Shown piece after piece: positions 42,419 to 50,878 of a stretch of 64,000 bases of DNA. The stretch comes from Actinomycetota bacterium (GTDB taxonomy: Bacteria; Actinomycetota; Geothermincolia; Geothermincolales; RBG-13-55-18), in assembly GCA_014360645.1 (NCBI GenBank), contig JACIXD010000007.1:122873-186872 (forward strand), written 5' to 3'. Position 1 is the first letter of the stretch. Each line of letters opens with the position of its first letter. The notes beneath the pieces were generated by a model that saw only the letters and a list, made by a program, of their open reading frames with translations, was not told the origin of the DNA and ran no database searches. Position numbers and translations under genes: made by a program.

Positions 42419-43522
42419 ATGGGGATGCGAAAGTGCCGCGGATGCGGGTTTCCCTACTGGCTCAGCAGGCTCATCAGCTGGAACGAGAACGGGACCATCA
42501 CCATGAAGGCCAATCCCAACTACCGCGTGGTGATCATCGAGGCCGATTTTCTCACCGATCTCTTTTCCCGCATCGAGGAGAGCATGGGCCTTTCCATATC
42601 CCACCTCGTCTTCGAGGCCCAGCGCAACGCCGCTGTGGAGACCATCGGCTCCCAGCTGGCCCGCTTTCCCTATACGCTCGGCAGATGGGGGCCTAACCGG
42701 CGCCTGGCGGTACAGGCCTTCTGCCACCTCTCTTCCTGGCTAGGCCAGGCCTATGCGAGGCCGCTCCGCTACCGGCCCGGCAGAGGCGGGGAGGCAGTGA
42801 TCCGCAACCCCTACAACCGGGAGCTCATGGCGGCCATCGTGGTGGGGGCCTTCGAGAGCCTCGAGCGCCGCCCCTTCGAGTATCGCTGGAAAGAACAGGA
42901 GGGAAATGAGGTCATTGTGGTGAGGGCTGCCGAGAGCAGGCCGGAGATCTCCCAGCGCATGGCCCTAGAATATCCTCCCATCCTCCCCGGACACTTCTAC
43001 ATGCCCCGCTGTCCCTCATGCGGCGTGCCGCGCGAGCTCGCCCACCTGCGCTGGGACGAGAGGGAAGGCACGATCACCGACACGCGCCGCGACGTGCGCG
43101 TGGTCTTCCTAGACGGTTTCGTCCCCAGCGTCGTCTTCCGCGAGCTGGAGCGGGAGCTGGGTTCCGACATCTACCCCCTCATCATCCAGGCCGAGAAGGA
43201 CTACACCCACCGCCGCCTGAAAGACCTGGGGGTTTCGGGACACCTGGGAGGGGTGCTCCCCAGGCGCGAGCGGGAGAGCATCTACGAGAACGTCCTCGCC
43301 ACCCTGCCCCCCCGCGGGCAGGGCAACCCGGTGCAGTACGAGTACGGCTTCGAGGGGCTCACGGTCACGGTGGAGAACCCCTACAACGAGCATCTCCTGG
43401 CGGGGCAGATGGCCGCCCTATTCGAGGCGGCGGAGGGGAAGGAGGCCGAGATCTCATGGTATTCGCCCCAACCCTCCAGCGTCGTCTTCAACGCCCGGGC
43501 ACGCGAACGCCAGGGAGCGTAA
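42419..43522 (+). CDS. Two-fold internally repeated zinc-ribbon protein
   Basis: A 367-residue soluble protein built of two similar halves. Each half starts with a single CxxC knuckle (CRGCGFP near residue 6; CPSCGVP near residue 199), then a W-x-E-x-G-T-I-T strand pair (ISWNENGTIT; LRWDEREGTIT), a hydrophobic strand and helix (IEADFLTDLFSRIEESMG; LDGFVPSVVFRELERELG), and a later NPYN motif (IRNPYNRELMAA; VENPYNEHLLAG). The fold order recalls V4R-type ligand-binding domains, a guess only. The two half-knuckles could complete one zinc site. ATG follows GGAGGTGA. It probably shares a transcript with the kinase-like gene upstream, so the two may form a sensory pair. Confidence 0.7.
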   Translation: MGMRKCRGCGFPYWLSRLISWNENGTITMKANPNYRVVIIEADFLTDLFSRIEESMGLSISHLVFEAQRNAAVETIGSQLARFPYTLGRWGPNRRLAVQAFCHLSSWLGQAYARPLRYRPGRGGEAVIRNPYNRELMAAIVVGAFESLERRPFEYRWKEQEGNEVIVVRAAESRPEISQRMALEYPPILPGHFYMPRCPSCGVPRELAHLRWDEREGTITDTRRDVRVVFLDGFVPSVVFRELERELGSDIYPLIIQAEKDYTHRRLKDLGVSGHLGGVLPRRERESIYENVLATLPPRGQGNPVQYEYGFEGLTVTVENPYNEHLLAGQMAALFEAAEGKEAEISWYSPQPSSVVFNARARERQGA

Positions 43523-43576
43523 AGGGGCCGGACAGCCCTCGCCGTCAGCATGCCGTCCGTCGGCGGCCCAATGCCG

Positions 43577-43954
43577 TTACGGCCACTCCGTGCCGTAGTA
43601 GGGACGGGCGTAGGGGGGCGCTTCCCGGTAGAAATAGATGAGGGCGGTGACCCGCTGCCCGCTCTCCAGCACCACCTCCATCTCCCCCTTCTCGAAACCC
43701 GCCTCTCTCTCGATGACGTCGATGATGCGGATCATCTCCTCGTAGAGCCCCTCCTGGGGTACCAACAGAACCCCGTTGACGAGCGTCCCGCAGTCGGACC
43801 CGGGCTCCACCAGCAGGGGATATCCGAAGGGGGTCTCGTAGAGCCTCCCGGGGATGCAGGCGGGAATGGCCTCCCTCACCGTATGGCTGATGTGGCGGAA
43901 CATCTTCTCGCCGGGCTTGAGGTTTCCGTAGGCGAATACCGGTATCACTTCCAT
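43577..43954 (-). CDS. Gamma-glutamylcyclotransferase-like (GGCT/AIG2) protein
   Basis: A 125-residue protein with the GGCT fold. VFAYGNLKPGEKMFRHI near the N-terminus is the substrate-binding YGxLxxG loop. IIDVIEREAGFEKGEMEVVL near residue 80 holds the region of the catalytic glutamate. ALIYFYRE closes the barrel. Members cyclise gamma-glutamyl amines, releasing 5-oxoproline. A preceding IPGRLYETPFGYPLLVEPG matches the family's second strand pair. The substrate is unknown. It converges on the zinc-ribbon gene and lies 46 bp upstream of the stop of nothing obvious; it and the AGPS-like gene are on the same strand. Confidence 0.85.
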   Translation of the reverse strand: MEVIPVFAYGNLKPGEKMFRHISHTVREAIPACIPGRLYETPFGYPLLVEPGSDCGTLVNGVLLVPQEGLYEEMIRIIDVIEREAGFEKGEMEVVLESGQRVTALIYFYREAPPYARPYYGTEWP

Positions 43955-44000
43955 ACCCCGATCCTGCCGCGCCTCTCCTCTTCTGCCTCTCCGGGTATCT

Positions 44001-45683
44001 TCACTGCGGCGGGATGAGTTTGCCGGGGTTCATGATCTCCGCCGGATCCACGGTCTTCTTCACCGCCCTGATGGTTTCCAGGGAGATGTCGCCCACCTCG
44101 CGCCGCATCCAGGGCGCGTGCTCGTAACCCACCCCGTGGTGGTGGCTAATGGTCCCCCCGTATTCCATGATCGCCTCCGAGGCCGCCCTCTTCGCTTTCT
44201 CCCATTGCTCCTCCTCCCTCCCCTCCTCAGCCATGGGAGCGAAGAAGGTGTAGTAGAGGGAGGCGCCCTCGCGGTAGGAATGGGAGACGTGACATGCCAC
44301 CATGCTCTTCCTCCCCTCCTCCTCCAGGGCGGAGCGCAGGGCGCTGCGCACCTCGCCGTAGAGGTGCAGCAGGTTGTCCCAGGTGGTGGCGGTCTCCAGG
44401 GTGTCCACCATCACCCCCCAGTTGATGAGCTGCTCGCGGAAATAAGCGGTCTCATGGCGGCTCTTGTACCACTGGCGCCCGGGGCTGGTGCCGAGGTGGA
44501 AGCCTCCCAGCTGCCTGCAGAGGCGCAGGATGCCCACCCGCAGGTATTCCACCTCATCGCGCTCGCCCTCCAAGCCCAGCACCATGAAGGCGCCGTCATC
44601 GAAGGAGTAGCCCCGGCTGGCCAGCACCTTGAGGGCGGCGTCCTCCGCCTTCCTCTTCCACCTGCTGCCGGTGGTGGAGCGGAAGGCCTGGGCCAGGGCG
44701 GTCTCGGTGCGGTCGGAGAGCCTAACGCAGGTGGGGACCAGCCCCTGCTGCATCATCTCCCTGATGGCCGACACCCCCGCGGCGAAATTGCGGAAGATGA
44801 GCCCCCGGTAGTCGATAACGGAAGGGAGGGGCCGGATGCGCATGGTCGCCTCGGTGATGACGCCGAAGAACCCCTCCGACCCCACACAGAGCTGTAGCAC
44901 CGATGGTCCCGCTGCCGTGGAGGGCACCTTTCGGGTGTCGATGACCCCGCGCGGTGTGACCATGCGCAGGGCCAGGACCATGTCCTCGATGTCCCCGTAA
45001 CCGGTGGACTGCCTCCCGGAAGCGCGGGTCGCCAGCCATCCCCCGAGGGAGGAGTGGTCGAAGCTCTCGGGAAAGTGCCCGAGGGTATAGCCGTGGGCGT
45101 TGAGCTGTTCCTCTATCTCTGGCCCCAGGGCGCCCGCCTGGATCACCGCCGTCTGCGAGGTGGCATCGACGCGCAGCACGCGGTTCAGCCTGGCTAGGTC
45201 CATGCTGATGACCCCGTCCTTTCCCTCCGCCAGGGGTTCAACCCCACCCGTGACGCTGGAGCCGCCCCCGAAGGGGATGACCGCGAGGTTGTTCTCCTCC
45301 GCGATGCGGAGCAGGGCCACCACCTCGCCCTCCTCCCGGGGCCAGACCACCACGTCCACGGGACGCTCCACCCTGCGCTGGCGGAAACGCAACAGGTCGC
45401 GGTAGCTCTTGCCCATGGAATGGCTAACGCGATGGAACCTGCCGGTGGACAGGTTTTCCGGCCCGCATAGCTCCTCCAGGGTCCGCATGAGTTCCGCGCC
45501 TATGCGACAGGGAGGAAGGTCGATCTCCTCCAGCTGAGGGTCGGTGAAGCGGTCGCAGTCGAGGGCCATTCCCAGGTTTTCCCGCAAGAAGGGCATGATG
45601 TTCTCGCGGTTCTCGACGTCGAACCTCTGGTCCAGGTCTCCCCAGCCCCACCAGCGGGACTTCCCCTCCACGTAATCGGACAT
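44001..45683 (-). CDS. FAD-linked oxidase, alkyl-DHAP synthase-like (AGPS family)
   Basis: A 560-residue flavoprotein of the vanillyl-alcohol-oxidase superfamily. The FAD-binding domain has VDVVVWPREEGEVVALLRIA, the pyrophosphate loop VIPFGGGSSVTGGVEPLAEG and SLGGWLATRASGRQSTGYGD. The C-terminal cap has ISHHHGVGYEHAPWMRREVG, typical of alkyldihydroxyacetonephosphate synthase, which swaps an acyl for an alkyl chain in ether-lipid synthesis. Order and length fit AGPS better than glycolate or D-lactate oxidases. An ether-lipid role in this bacterium is plausible but inferred, as related enzymes act on other hydroxy acids. I chose ATG 45683 (GAGGAGGTAGGTGCG), not the longer upstream reading. Confidence 0.85.
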   Translation of the reverse strand: MSDYVEGKSRWWGWGDLDQRFDVENRENIMPFLRENLGMALDCDRFTDPQLEEIDLPPCRIGAELMRTLEELCGPENLSTGRFHRVSHSMGKSYRDLLRFRQRRVERPVDVVVWPREEGEVVALLRIAEENNLAVIPFGGGSSVTGGVEPLAEGKDGVISMDLARLNRVLRVDATSQTAVIQAGALGPEIEEQLNAHGYTLGHFPESFDHSSLGGWLATRASGRQSTGYGDIEDMVLALRMVTPRGVIDTRKVPSTAAGPSVLQLCVGSEGFFGVITEATMRIRPLPSVIDYRGLIFRNFAAGVSAIREMMQQGLVPTCVRLSDRTETALAQAFRSTTGSRWKRKAEDAALKVLASRGYSFDDGAFMVLGLEGERDEVEYLRVGILRLCRQLGGFHLGTSPGRQWYKSRHETAYFREQLINWGVMVDTLETATTWDNLLHLYGEVRSALRSALEEEGRKSMVACHVSHSYREGASLYYTFFAPMAEEGREEEQWEKAKRAASEAIMEYGGTISHHHGVGYEHAPWMRREVGDISLETIRAVKKTVDPAEIMNPGKLIPPQ

Positions 45684-45791
45684 CGCACCTACCTCCTCGT
45701 CGCGCGAGCTCTGACCTCCAAGAAGTATTTTACCCCAAGCGGCCGCCCGAGCAGCCCGGGATTGCCCAGGTGAAAAAGGGGGCATCGTGTG

Positions 45792-45809
45792 CCGTCTCGG
45801 TTGAGACGG
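45792..45809 (-). terminator. Hairpin downstream of the DUF6612-like lipoprotein gene
   Basis: CCGTCTC-GGTT-GAGACGG forms a seven-base perfect stem 32 bases after the lipoprotein stop. There is no T-run on the minus strand, so it may stabilise the transcript's end rather than terminate it. Confidence 0.4.
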
Positions 45810-45840
45810 TATGGAGGGGCAAGCCGGCCTGGCCTGGACC

Positions 45841-46632
45841 TCAGGAGGGCAGCTTGAGCTCTTCCGCCCCGGCTGCCTCCGGGGGCAGCTCGATCTCGAT
45901 GTCCCGGTCGTAGTCGTAGAGGTCCACGCGCATGGAACTCTTCATCTCGCCCACCTGGGGGATCCCCGCCATGGTATAGGCGATCTCCATGCGTTCCGCG
46001 AGCCCGCTCGAGGTGTTGATCCACACCTTTATATCGGCATTGAAATCGGTGACCGACTCCTCGGCCATGCGCAGCCAGTCCTCCTGCATATCCTGGCCGC
46101 TCTTCTCGATATACTCGCGATACGTCGCCAGGGAGGCGTCGAAAAACTCCTTGCCGAGGCGAAAGGAGATTAGGGCCCTTCCTTCCTTTTCCTCCTCCAC
46201 CCTGGTATCTTCTGCCAGCTCCGCCATGATCTCCATCTGGTCCGCGTCCACCAGCCCCATGTTCATGTTCTGGGCTTTGTAAAGTCCCAGGTTCATCTTC
46301 TGCCACCCCTGGCCCGGAGCGTACTGGTAGTAGGTGTCCCCGATGATGTAGGCCTCCGCCTTGAAGCCTCCCATCTCCACGAACATGTGCTGGCGCATCC
46401 CGTCCGGGGCGTTCTGGACGTCCGCGGTGATCGCTATGCTCATGGGCGACGAGGCGGCTCCCATGCCTATCTCGATGTCTCCCTTCATGCGGTAACCCGC
46501 GGTGCCTTTCATGGCCTCGGTGGCCTCCTTGAGCAGGGAGAGGGCATCGCCGCCCGCCGAGCCTCCCCCGCAGCCCACGGGCATCCACGCCGCCACCAGC
46601 AGAACCAACAACACTGCCGCCGTCTTTTTCAT
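45841..46632 (-). CDS. Lipoprotein, DUF6612/LppX-LprG-like
   Basis: A 263-residue lipoprotein: signal peptide MKKTAAVLLVLLVAAW with the lipobox PVGC (cysteine 21), then a body beginning LLKEATEAMKGTAGYRMKGD. The plan of a leading helix followed by a curved antiparallel sheet (IEIGMG, MSIAITADVQNA, GFKAEAYIIGDTYYQYAPGQ, MEIAYTMAGI) is that of LolA/LprG-like lipoproteins, which hold acyl chains or lipids; DUF6612 is the closest name I know. It should sit on the outer face of the membrane. ATG follows GAGGAGGCC. The AGPS-like gene downstream on the same strand may be co-transcribed and hints at lipid handling. Confidence 0.8.
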   Translation of the reverse strand: MKKTAAVLLVLLVAAWMPVGCGGGSAGGDALSLLKEATEAMKGTAGYRMKGDIEIGMGAASSPMSIAITADVQNAPDGMRQHMFVEMGGFKAEAYIIGDTYYQYAPGQGWQKMNLGLYKAQNMNMGLVDADQMEIMAELAEDTRVEEEKEGRALISFRLGKEFFDASLATYREYIEKSGQDMQEDWLRMAEESVTDFNADIKVWINTSSGLAERMEIAYTMAGIPQVGEMKSSMRVDLYDYDRDIEIELPPEAAGAEELKLPS

Positions 46633-46896
46633 AAGGCCTCCTCGTTACCGGGTCTCCTTTCGCCCCTTAATCATAAGCCGCCGCTTCCCCCTCCTCAACC
46701 GCCGCAGGTTCCGCGGCCGCGTCCCCAGGCAGCGGCCGACCTTCATGTAGGTCATAACATGCGCCTCCGGCCCCGGCGGAGAAGGCATACCAGCATCTTC
46801 GGCGGCACCGGACACCTGCTAGGCGACCCCGCGGAACGGGGAGGCGCTCGTGCCCTCCGAGGGGCACGGCAGGTTATACGTCGAGCGCGCGCGGTA
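46633..46896. other. Intergenic stretch between divergent genes
   Basis: No gene was found in this 264-bp stretch between the lipoprotein gene and the promoter of the metallophosphoesterase gene. Open readings are proline/arginine-rich and lack ribosome binding sites. Confidence 0.4.
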
Positions 46897-47053
46897 TATA
46901 ATCAATACGATTAGTCCATTAGCTCAGGAAGGGATGGCGCCGGCACAACATGAGGTTGCCTCATAGGCTTAAAACACCTACATACAGCGTGTTCCTGAGC
47001 AGATGTCATAATCGTTTTGATCAATGAGCAAGGAATGCCAGAGGGGGTGAGCG
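46897..47053 (+). promoter_or_regulatory. Promoter and structured leader of the metallophosphoesterase gene
   Basis: TATAAT at 46897-46902 with TTATAC 17 bases upstream is a promoter candidate, placing the transcript start near 46909. The leader of about 145 bases contains a perfect nine-base inverted repeat, GCTCAGGAA (46922-46930) with TTCCTGAGC (46992-47000), enclosing the hairpin ATGAGG-TTG-CCTCAT (46950-46964). A leader this long with nested stems suggests regulation at the RNA level. It has a D-arm-like TTAGCTCAGGA but is not a tRNA. Confidence 0.5.
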
Positions 47054-47818
47054 TTGAGGTACGCGGTGTTCTCCGATATCCACGCGAACCTCGAAGGCCT
47101 CGAGGTGGTGCTGGAGAAATGCGAGCAGGTAGGGGCGGACACCCTCGTCTGCTGCGGGGACATCATCGGCTACAACGCGGACCCCAACGCCTGCGTGGAA
47201 CTGGTCCGGGAGAAAGGGGTGCGGTGCATCCAGGGCAACCACGAGCGCGGTCTGCGCGACCTCGAGGCGGGAAGGACCCCCAACATGAACCCGACGGCCA
47301 TGGAGGCCCTCCTCTTCACGCGGGAGGCGCTCACGGCGGATAACCTCGCCTGGCTGCTCTCCCTACCCGAGGAGGCGGAGATAGGGGGTTTCTTCCGTAT
47401 CTTCCACGGCTCCCCCTGCGACCCCGACGCATATATCTTCGACTCCTTCGAGGCCGCCTACGCCTTCAAGGCGCTGGTGCACGATTATCCGCCCCCCGGA
47501 AACCTGGTCTGTTTCATCGGCCACACCCACGTATGCGCCGCCTATGCCTTCGATGCGGAGAGTCACCGTGTGGCGGAAAGGGGCGTGCGCGGCGGCGAGC
47601 TCTTCTCCATCAAGCCGGGGGCTCATTACATGTTCAACGTGGGGAGCTGCGGCCAGTACCGTGGCGGCATCCCCGCCGCCACCTTCGCCCTCCTGGACGG
47701 CGACGAGATGACCCTCGAGTTTCATTTCCTGGAGTATGACCTGCGCGCCTGCCAGGAAAAGGTCATCGCAGCCGGGCTGCCTTCCATACTGGCGCAGCGG
47801 CTGTCCCTGGGACAATGA
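47054..47818 (+). CDS. Calcineurin-like metallophosphoesterase
   Basis: A 254-residue enzyme with the full two-metal phosphoesterase set: FSDIHANLEG near residue 6 (DxH), VCCGDIIGYNADP near residue 34 (GD), IQGNHERGL near residue 60 (GNH-E), IFHGSPCDPDAYI near residue 118, and IGHTHVCAAY near residue 157 (GHxH). This subgroup (YfcE/ApaH-like, predicted phosphatases) hydrolyses phosphomono- or diesters; the substrate is unknown. The start is TTG behind AGGGGGTGAGCG. The stop overlaps an upstream ATG of the HEAT gene, and the two are probably co-transcribed. Confidence 0.9.
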   Translation: MRYAVFSDIHANLEGLEVVLEKCEQVGADTLVCCGDIIGYNADPNACVELVREKGVRCIQGNHERGLRDLEAGRTPNMNPTAMEALLFTREALTADNLAWLLSLPEEAEIGGFFRIFHGSPCDPDAYIFDSFEAAYAFKALVHDYPPPGNLVCFIGHTHVCAAYAFDAESHRVAERGVRGGELFSIKPGAHYMFNVGSCGQYRGGIPAATFALLDGDEMTLEFHFLEYDLRACQEKVIAAGLPSILAQRLSLGQ

Positions 47819-47838
47819 GGGGGAGATGGTTTATAATC

Positions 47839-48648
47839 ATGCATATGAAGGACCGGGATGACTTACATAAATTGGCAGCAGAGGGTGATCTGCCCGCGCT
47901 GGTGGAGGCCATGGGTCATTCCCAGCCTTTCATGCGGTTCGCCGCCTCCGATCTCCTCGCCGCCCAGGGCGAGAATGCGCTTCCCCTCCTCCTGCAGGCC
48001 CTGACGCACGAGAATCCCGACGTGCGCAAGGGCGCGGCCAGGGCACTGGGGATCATCGGAGACCGCAGGGCCGTCAAGCCCCTCCTAAGCCGACTCGAGA
48101 AGGAGTCCCCGGGCGTCAGCCAGTTCATCGTTGACGCCCTCGCGGACATCGGGGACCTCCAGGTGGTGGACGACCTCTGCACGGCCACACGCAGCCACAG
48201 TCTCTCGCTGCGTTACAGCGCAGTGAGAGCCCTGGGCAAACTCAGGGACCGCAGGGCGATACCCTATCTTGTGGAGGCCCTGAGCGACGCGGCGAGCATC
48301 GTACGGTTGCGCGCGGTGGAATCGCTCTCCGTCATGGAGGAGCCCAGCCTTTGGGCACCCATAAGCGAGATGCTCGCGGACTCGTCCGCCGGAGTGCGAG
48401 CGGTCGCGGCGCGCTCCCTGGGGGAGATGCACTGCCTGCGCGCGCTGGAAAGCCTCTTTCCGCTGCTCCGCAGCGATATCGAGAGCGACATCCTCGAGGC
48501 CGCCAGGGCTCTGGGCAGGATCGGCAGCAGCAAGGCGGTGGAGCCGCTTCTGGCGGCCATGGAACGCGAGGGGCGCGAGAACGTGCTGGCGGCGATCGCG
48601 GAGGCCTTGGAGGAGATCCAGGGCGCGGAGGGTGTGGATCAGGGCTGA
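47839..48648 (+). CDS. HEAT-repeat (PBS-lyase-like) protein
   Basis: About 269 residues made almost entirely of some eight HEAT-like helical pairs of about 31 residues, recognisable by recurring D-x-x-V-R-x-x-A-x-x-A-L-G patterns such as PDVRKGAARALGIIGDRRAV, LRYSAVRALGKLRDRRAIPY and AGVRAVAARSLGEMHCLRAL. Such superhelices are protein-binding scaffolds; bilin-lyase activity is not implied. There is no membrane segment. I chose ATG 47839; ATG 47845, seven bases after TATAAT, might be used by a leaderless transcript, and a longer form from 47815 overlaps the phosphoesterase stop. Confidence 0.85.
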   Translation: MHMKDRDDLHKLAAEGDLPALVEAMGHSQPFMRFAASDLLAAQGENALPLLLQALTHENPDVRKGAARALGIIGDRRAVKPLLSRLEKESPGVSQFIVDALADIGDLQVVDDLCTATRSHSLSLRYSAVRALGKLRDRRAIPYLVEALSDAASIVRLRAVESLSVMEEPSLWAPISEMLADSSAGVRAVAARSLGEMHCLRALESLFPLLRSDIESDILEAARALGRIGSSKAVEPLLAAMEREGRENVLAAIAEALEEIQGAEGVDQG

Positions 48649-48788
48649 CCGACGGCGCCGGGGGCGAGATGGGGTGTTGCCGGGATCCCCGCTCGAATCC
48701 CCAGCCTTAAGGCTTCAATAAAAGGGAAAACCTGTAGGGCAGCGAATTATCTCATGTAAGAAGCGGGGTAACCAGAAGGAGGTGAGTC

Positions 48789-49070
48789 ATGAACAAGGCG
48801 GAACTGATCGAAGCCGTGGCCAAGGACGCCAAGTTGAGCAAGAAGGACGCGGGAGCGGCCGTCGATGCGATGGTCAACATCGTGACCAACGCGCTCAAGA
48901 AAGGCGACAAGGTCACCCTGGTCGGTTTCGGGACCTGGGAGGCGCGCAAGCGCGCTGCCCGCAAGGGCATCAACCCCAGGACTGGCGAGGCCATCAAGAT
49001 CAAGGCAACCAAGGTCGTCTCCTTCAAGCCCGGCGCGGCGCTGAAGTCGGCCGTAGCGGGAAAGAAGTAG
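48789..49070 (+). CDS. hup: HU family DNA-binding protein
   Basis: A 93-residue histone-like protein. It opens with MNKAELIEAVAKDAKLSKKD, has the core VTLVGFGTWEARKRAARKGI, and carries the beta-arm INPRTGEAIKIKATKVVSF that inserts the proline into the DNA minor groove (RxGxNPxTG). HU dimers bend and compact DNA and assist replication and repair. ATG follows AGAAGGAGGTGAGTC, a strong ribosome binding site. It is monocistronic, with an intrinsic terminator 44 bases after the stop. It lacks the long lysine/alanine-rich tail of mycobacterial HupB. Confidence 0.96.
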   Translation: MNKAELIEAVAKDAKLSKKDAGAAVDAMVNIVTNALKKGDKVTLVGFGTWEARKRAARKGINPRTGEAIKIKATKVVSFKPGAALKSAVAGKK

Positions 49071-49113
49071 GTAGGGCTGTTTTCGGAGAGTCGCACCCTT
49101 ATTGAAGCCTAGA

Positions 49114-49137
49114 GCCGCCCCTTCGCGGGGCGGCTTT
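49114..49137 (+). terminator. Intrinsic terminator of the HU gene
   Basis: GCCGCCCC (49114-49121) pairs with GGGGCGGC (49127-49134) around a TTCG-type loop, followed by TTTACT. It lies 44 bases after the HU stop. Confidence 0.85.
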
Positions 49138-49226
49138 ACTCTGCCCTGGCCGGGATATACCGGTGCACAGCCTTCAACTCCAGGCGATCCGGTAATGGAC
49201 CCAGGATATGATCCCCAGGGTATCCC

Positions 49227-49255
49227 TTGCCTTTTTGCCGACCCGAAGACATAAT
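49227..49255 (+). promoter_or_regulatory. Promoter of tRNA-Lys
   Basis: TTGCCT (49227-49232), a 17-base spacer and CATAAT (49250-49255) form a good sigma-70-type promoter. Transcription would start a few bases before the tRNA 5' end at 49266. Confidence 0.6.
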
Positions 49256-49265
49256 ATATTGGCGT

Positions 49266-49342
<77 letters not shown>

Positions 49343-49382
49343 CTGTCTATGATCTCCAGCGGACACGGGCGGCCTCACAACC

Positions 49383-49795
49383 TACCACCTCCGGCCTGGT
49401 CAGCAAAGCATACAGACGGCCCCGAGCGACGAGGACAAAGGGGTGCGCGTGAACGCCCTCGAGTCCCTGGGCGAAATGGGGGAAGCATCGGCGGTGGGGC
49501 CGCTGCTGGCCTGCCTCAAGGACAGGTCGGGCAACATCTGCGCCGCGACCGCCGTGTCCCTGGGAAAGATCGGGGAACCCCGCGCCCAACAACCCCTTTT
49601 CGAGGCGCTCGACGATACCAGGCCCCTGTTGCGGCCCTTCGCTGTGGAGGCGCTGGGTTTCGTGGGCAGCGAGATCGCGGTGGACCACCCAAAGAAGGCG
49701 CTGAAAGACTCGGACGTCTATGTACGGAAGGAGGCCGTCCGCGCCCTGGAGAGGCTGCGTAGGAGAGGGATACGTGTGGACCAGGAATACGGGGG
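49383..49795 (+). pseudogene. Truncated HEAT-repeat gene fragment
   Basis: This reading has four clear HEAT units (DKGVRVNALESLGEMGEASA, GNICAATAVSLGKIGEPRAQ, RPLLRPFAVEALGFVGSEIA, DSDVYVRKEAVRALERL), but no convincing beginning: the first unit starts just after the tRNA without a signal or early start. It runs without a stop into the 3' end of the opposite-strand ferredoxin-type gene. Both ends therefore look cut. GTG 49443 behind AAAGGGG could still allow translation. The units are not a copy of the intact HEAT gene at 47839. Loss or exchange of DNA next to the tRNA is the likely cause. Confidence 0.65.
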
Positions 49796-50863
49796 TTATC
49801 CCTTTTTCTTCCTCGCCTTTCCCTCCATGATGGCCAAGCCCAGGTCCACCACCCGCTCGAAGGGCTCCTCGCGGTCCTCTCGCAGCAGCATGCTCATGGC
49901 GCCGCCGGGACAGGCTCCCGCGCACAGGCCGCATCCCAGACACCTGTCCCGGTCCACCGCCGCGGCATCCCCCACCTCCACTGCGCCCACCGGGCAACGC
50001 TCCACGCATTCCCCGCAGCCGGTGCAGGCGTCCGCGTCCACCGCGGCGCAGAAGACGGCGTTGAGGAACCTGTGCTTGTCCATGCCCAGCTTGGTGATGC
50101 CCTTCATGGAGGCGCAGCAGCAGGGACAGCAGTTGCACAGGTTGGAGAGGTGCCGGGTGTTGACCCCGGCGTGCACCAGGCCGGAACGGTCGCATTCCTC
50201 GAGGATGCGTATGGCTTCCTCGGCGTCTATGCGGCGGCCGATGCCGTTCTCGATATAGTACTCCGCCGCAGCCCCGAAGCTGAGGCAGGTCTCGCGGGGA
50301 TGATCGCATGCCTCTCCGGTCAGCTCGGCTTCCTTGCGGCAGATGCAGTCCGCCACCGCGATCACCCTCGCCGCACGCACCTCCTCGATGAGGTCGAGGT
50401 AGGGATAGAGGGTGAGGTCCGCTTCCACCGCCTCGGAGATGGGCAGGACCTTGAAACCGGGGACGTCGCTCGCCGCCATCTCCTCCCGGTAGGCGGTGTC
50501 GTAGTATTCGCGGTAGAGGGCGGCCAGCTCGCCGTCCATACGCTCCACCGAGTACTCGTAGAGTCCGATCATGAAGGGGGCGGTATTGTAGAGGGTGCGC
50601 CCCCCGCGGCGGACGCGGTAGACCAGGCCCTTCCTGGACATCGCCTCCAGCGCCGCCTCCAGGGAGCACGCGTCCACGCCGGCGCGTTCAGCCACGCTCG
50701 CGGCCTCCTCGGGCAGCGGGGAGAGCAGCATGGCCGTCTCCGCCTCCTCGGGGGTGAACAGCCGTTTGAGTATCTCGATCTCCACGCCGGAAGCGGTGGC
50801 CGGGAATCCGAGGGGCAGGCGGTCCAGGAACTCCCTCAAGCGGTGGTAGACGTCATCTCCCAC
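49796..50863 (-). CDS. 4Fe-4S dicluster ferredoxin-type protein with winged-helix N-terminus
   Basis: A 355-residue cytoplasmic protein. Residues 1-110 look like a winged helix (SLEAALEAMSRKGLVYRVRR). The middle has scattered cysteines (VADCICRKEAE, ETCLSFG) and an unusual cluster, LSNLCNCCPCCCAS, with CxCCxCCC spacing. The C-terminal third has two classic clusters: ACTGCGECVERCPVGA and RCLGCGLCAGACPGGA, each binding [4Fe-4S]. Similar proteins occur in anaerobes beside acyl-CoA or aldehyde enzymes as electron carriers, from memory. The start is GTG 50863 behind AAAGGGAAGAG. It sits 15 bp downstream of the subtilase gene's stop on the same strand. Its redox partner is unknown. Confidence 0.88.
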   Translation of the reverse strand: MGDDVYHRLREFLDRLPLGFPATASGVEIEILKRLFTPEEAETAMLLSPLPEEAASVAERAGVDACSLEAALEAMSRKGLVYRVRRGGRTLYNTAPFMIGLYEYSVERMDGELAALYREYYDTAYREEMAASDVPGFKVLPISEAVEADLTLYPYLDLIEEVRAARVIAVADCICRKEAELTGEACDHPRETCLSFGAAAEYYIENGIGRRIDAEEAIRILEECDRSGLVHAGVNTRHLSNLCNCCPCCCASMKGITKLGMDKHRFLNAVFCAAVDADACTGCGECVERCPVGAVEVGDAAAVDRDRCLGCGLCAGACPGGAMSMLLREDREEPFERVVDLGLAIMEGKARKKKG

Positions 50864-50878
50864 TCTCTTCCCTTTCTC

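Noticed and set aside
46915..46985. tRNA-like sequence with TTAGCTCAGGA
   Set aside because: No acceptor stem, anticodon loop or T-arm can be formed; the bases are better explained by the leader's inverted repeats.
49796..50258. Extension of the HEAT reading into the opposite-strand ferredoxin-type gene
   Set aside because: The HEAT pattern stops near 49780; beyond that the translation is the complement of conserved Fe-S motifs.
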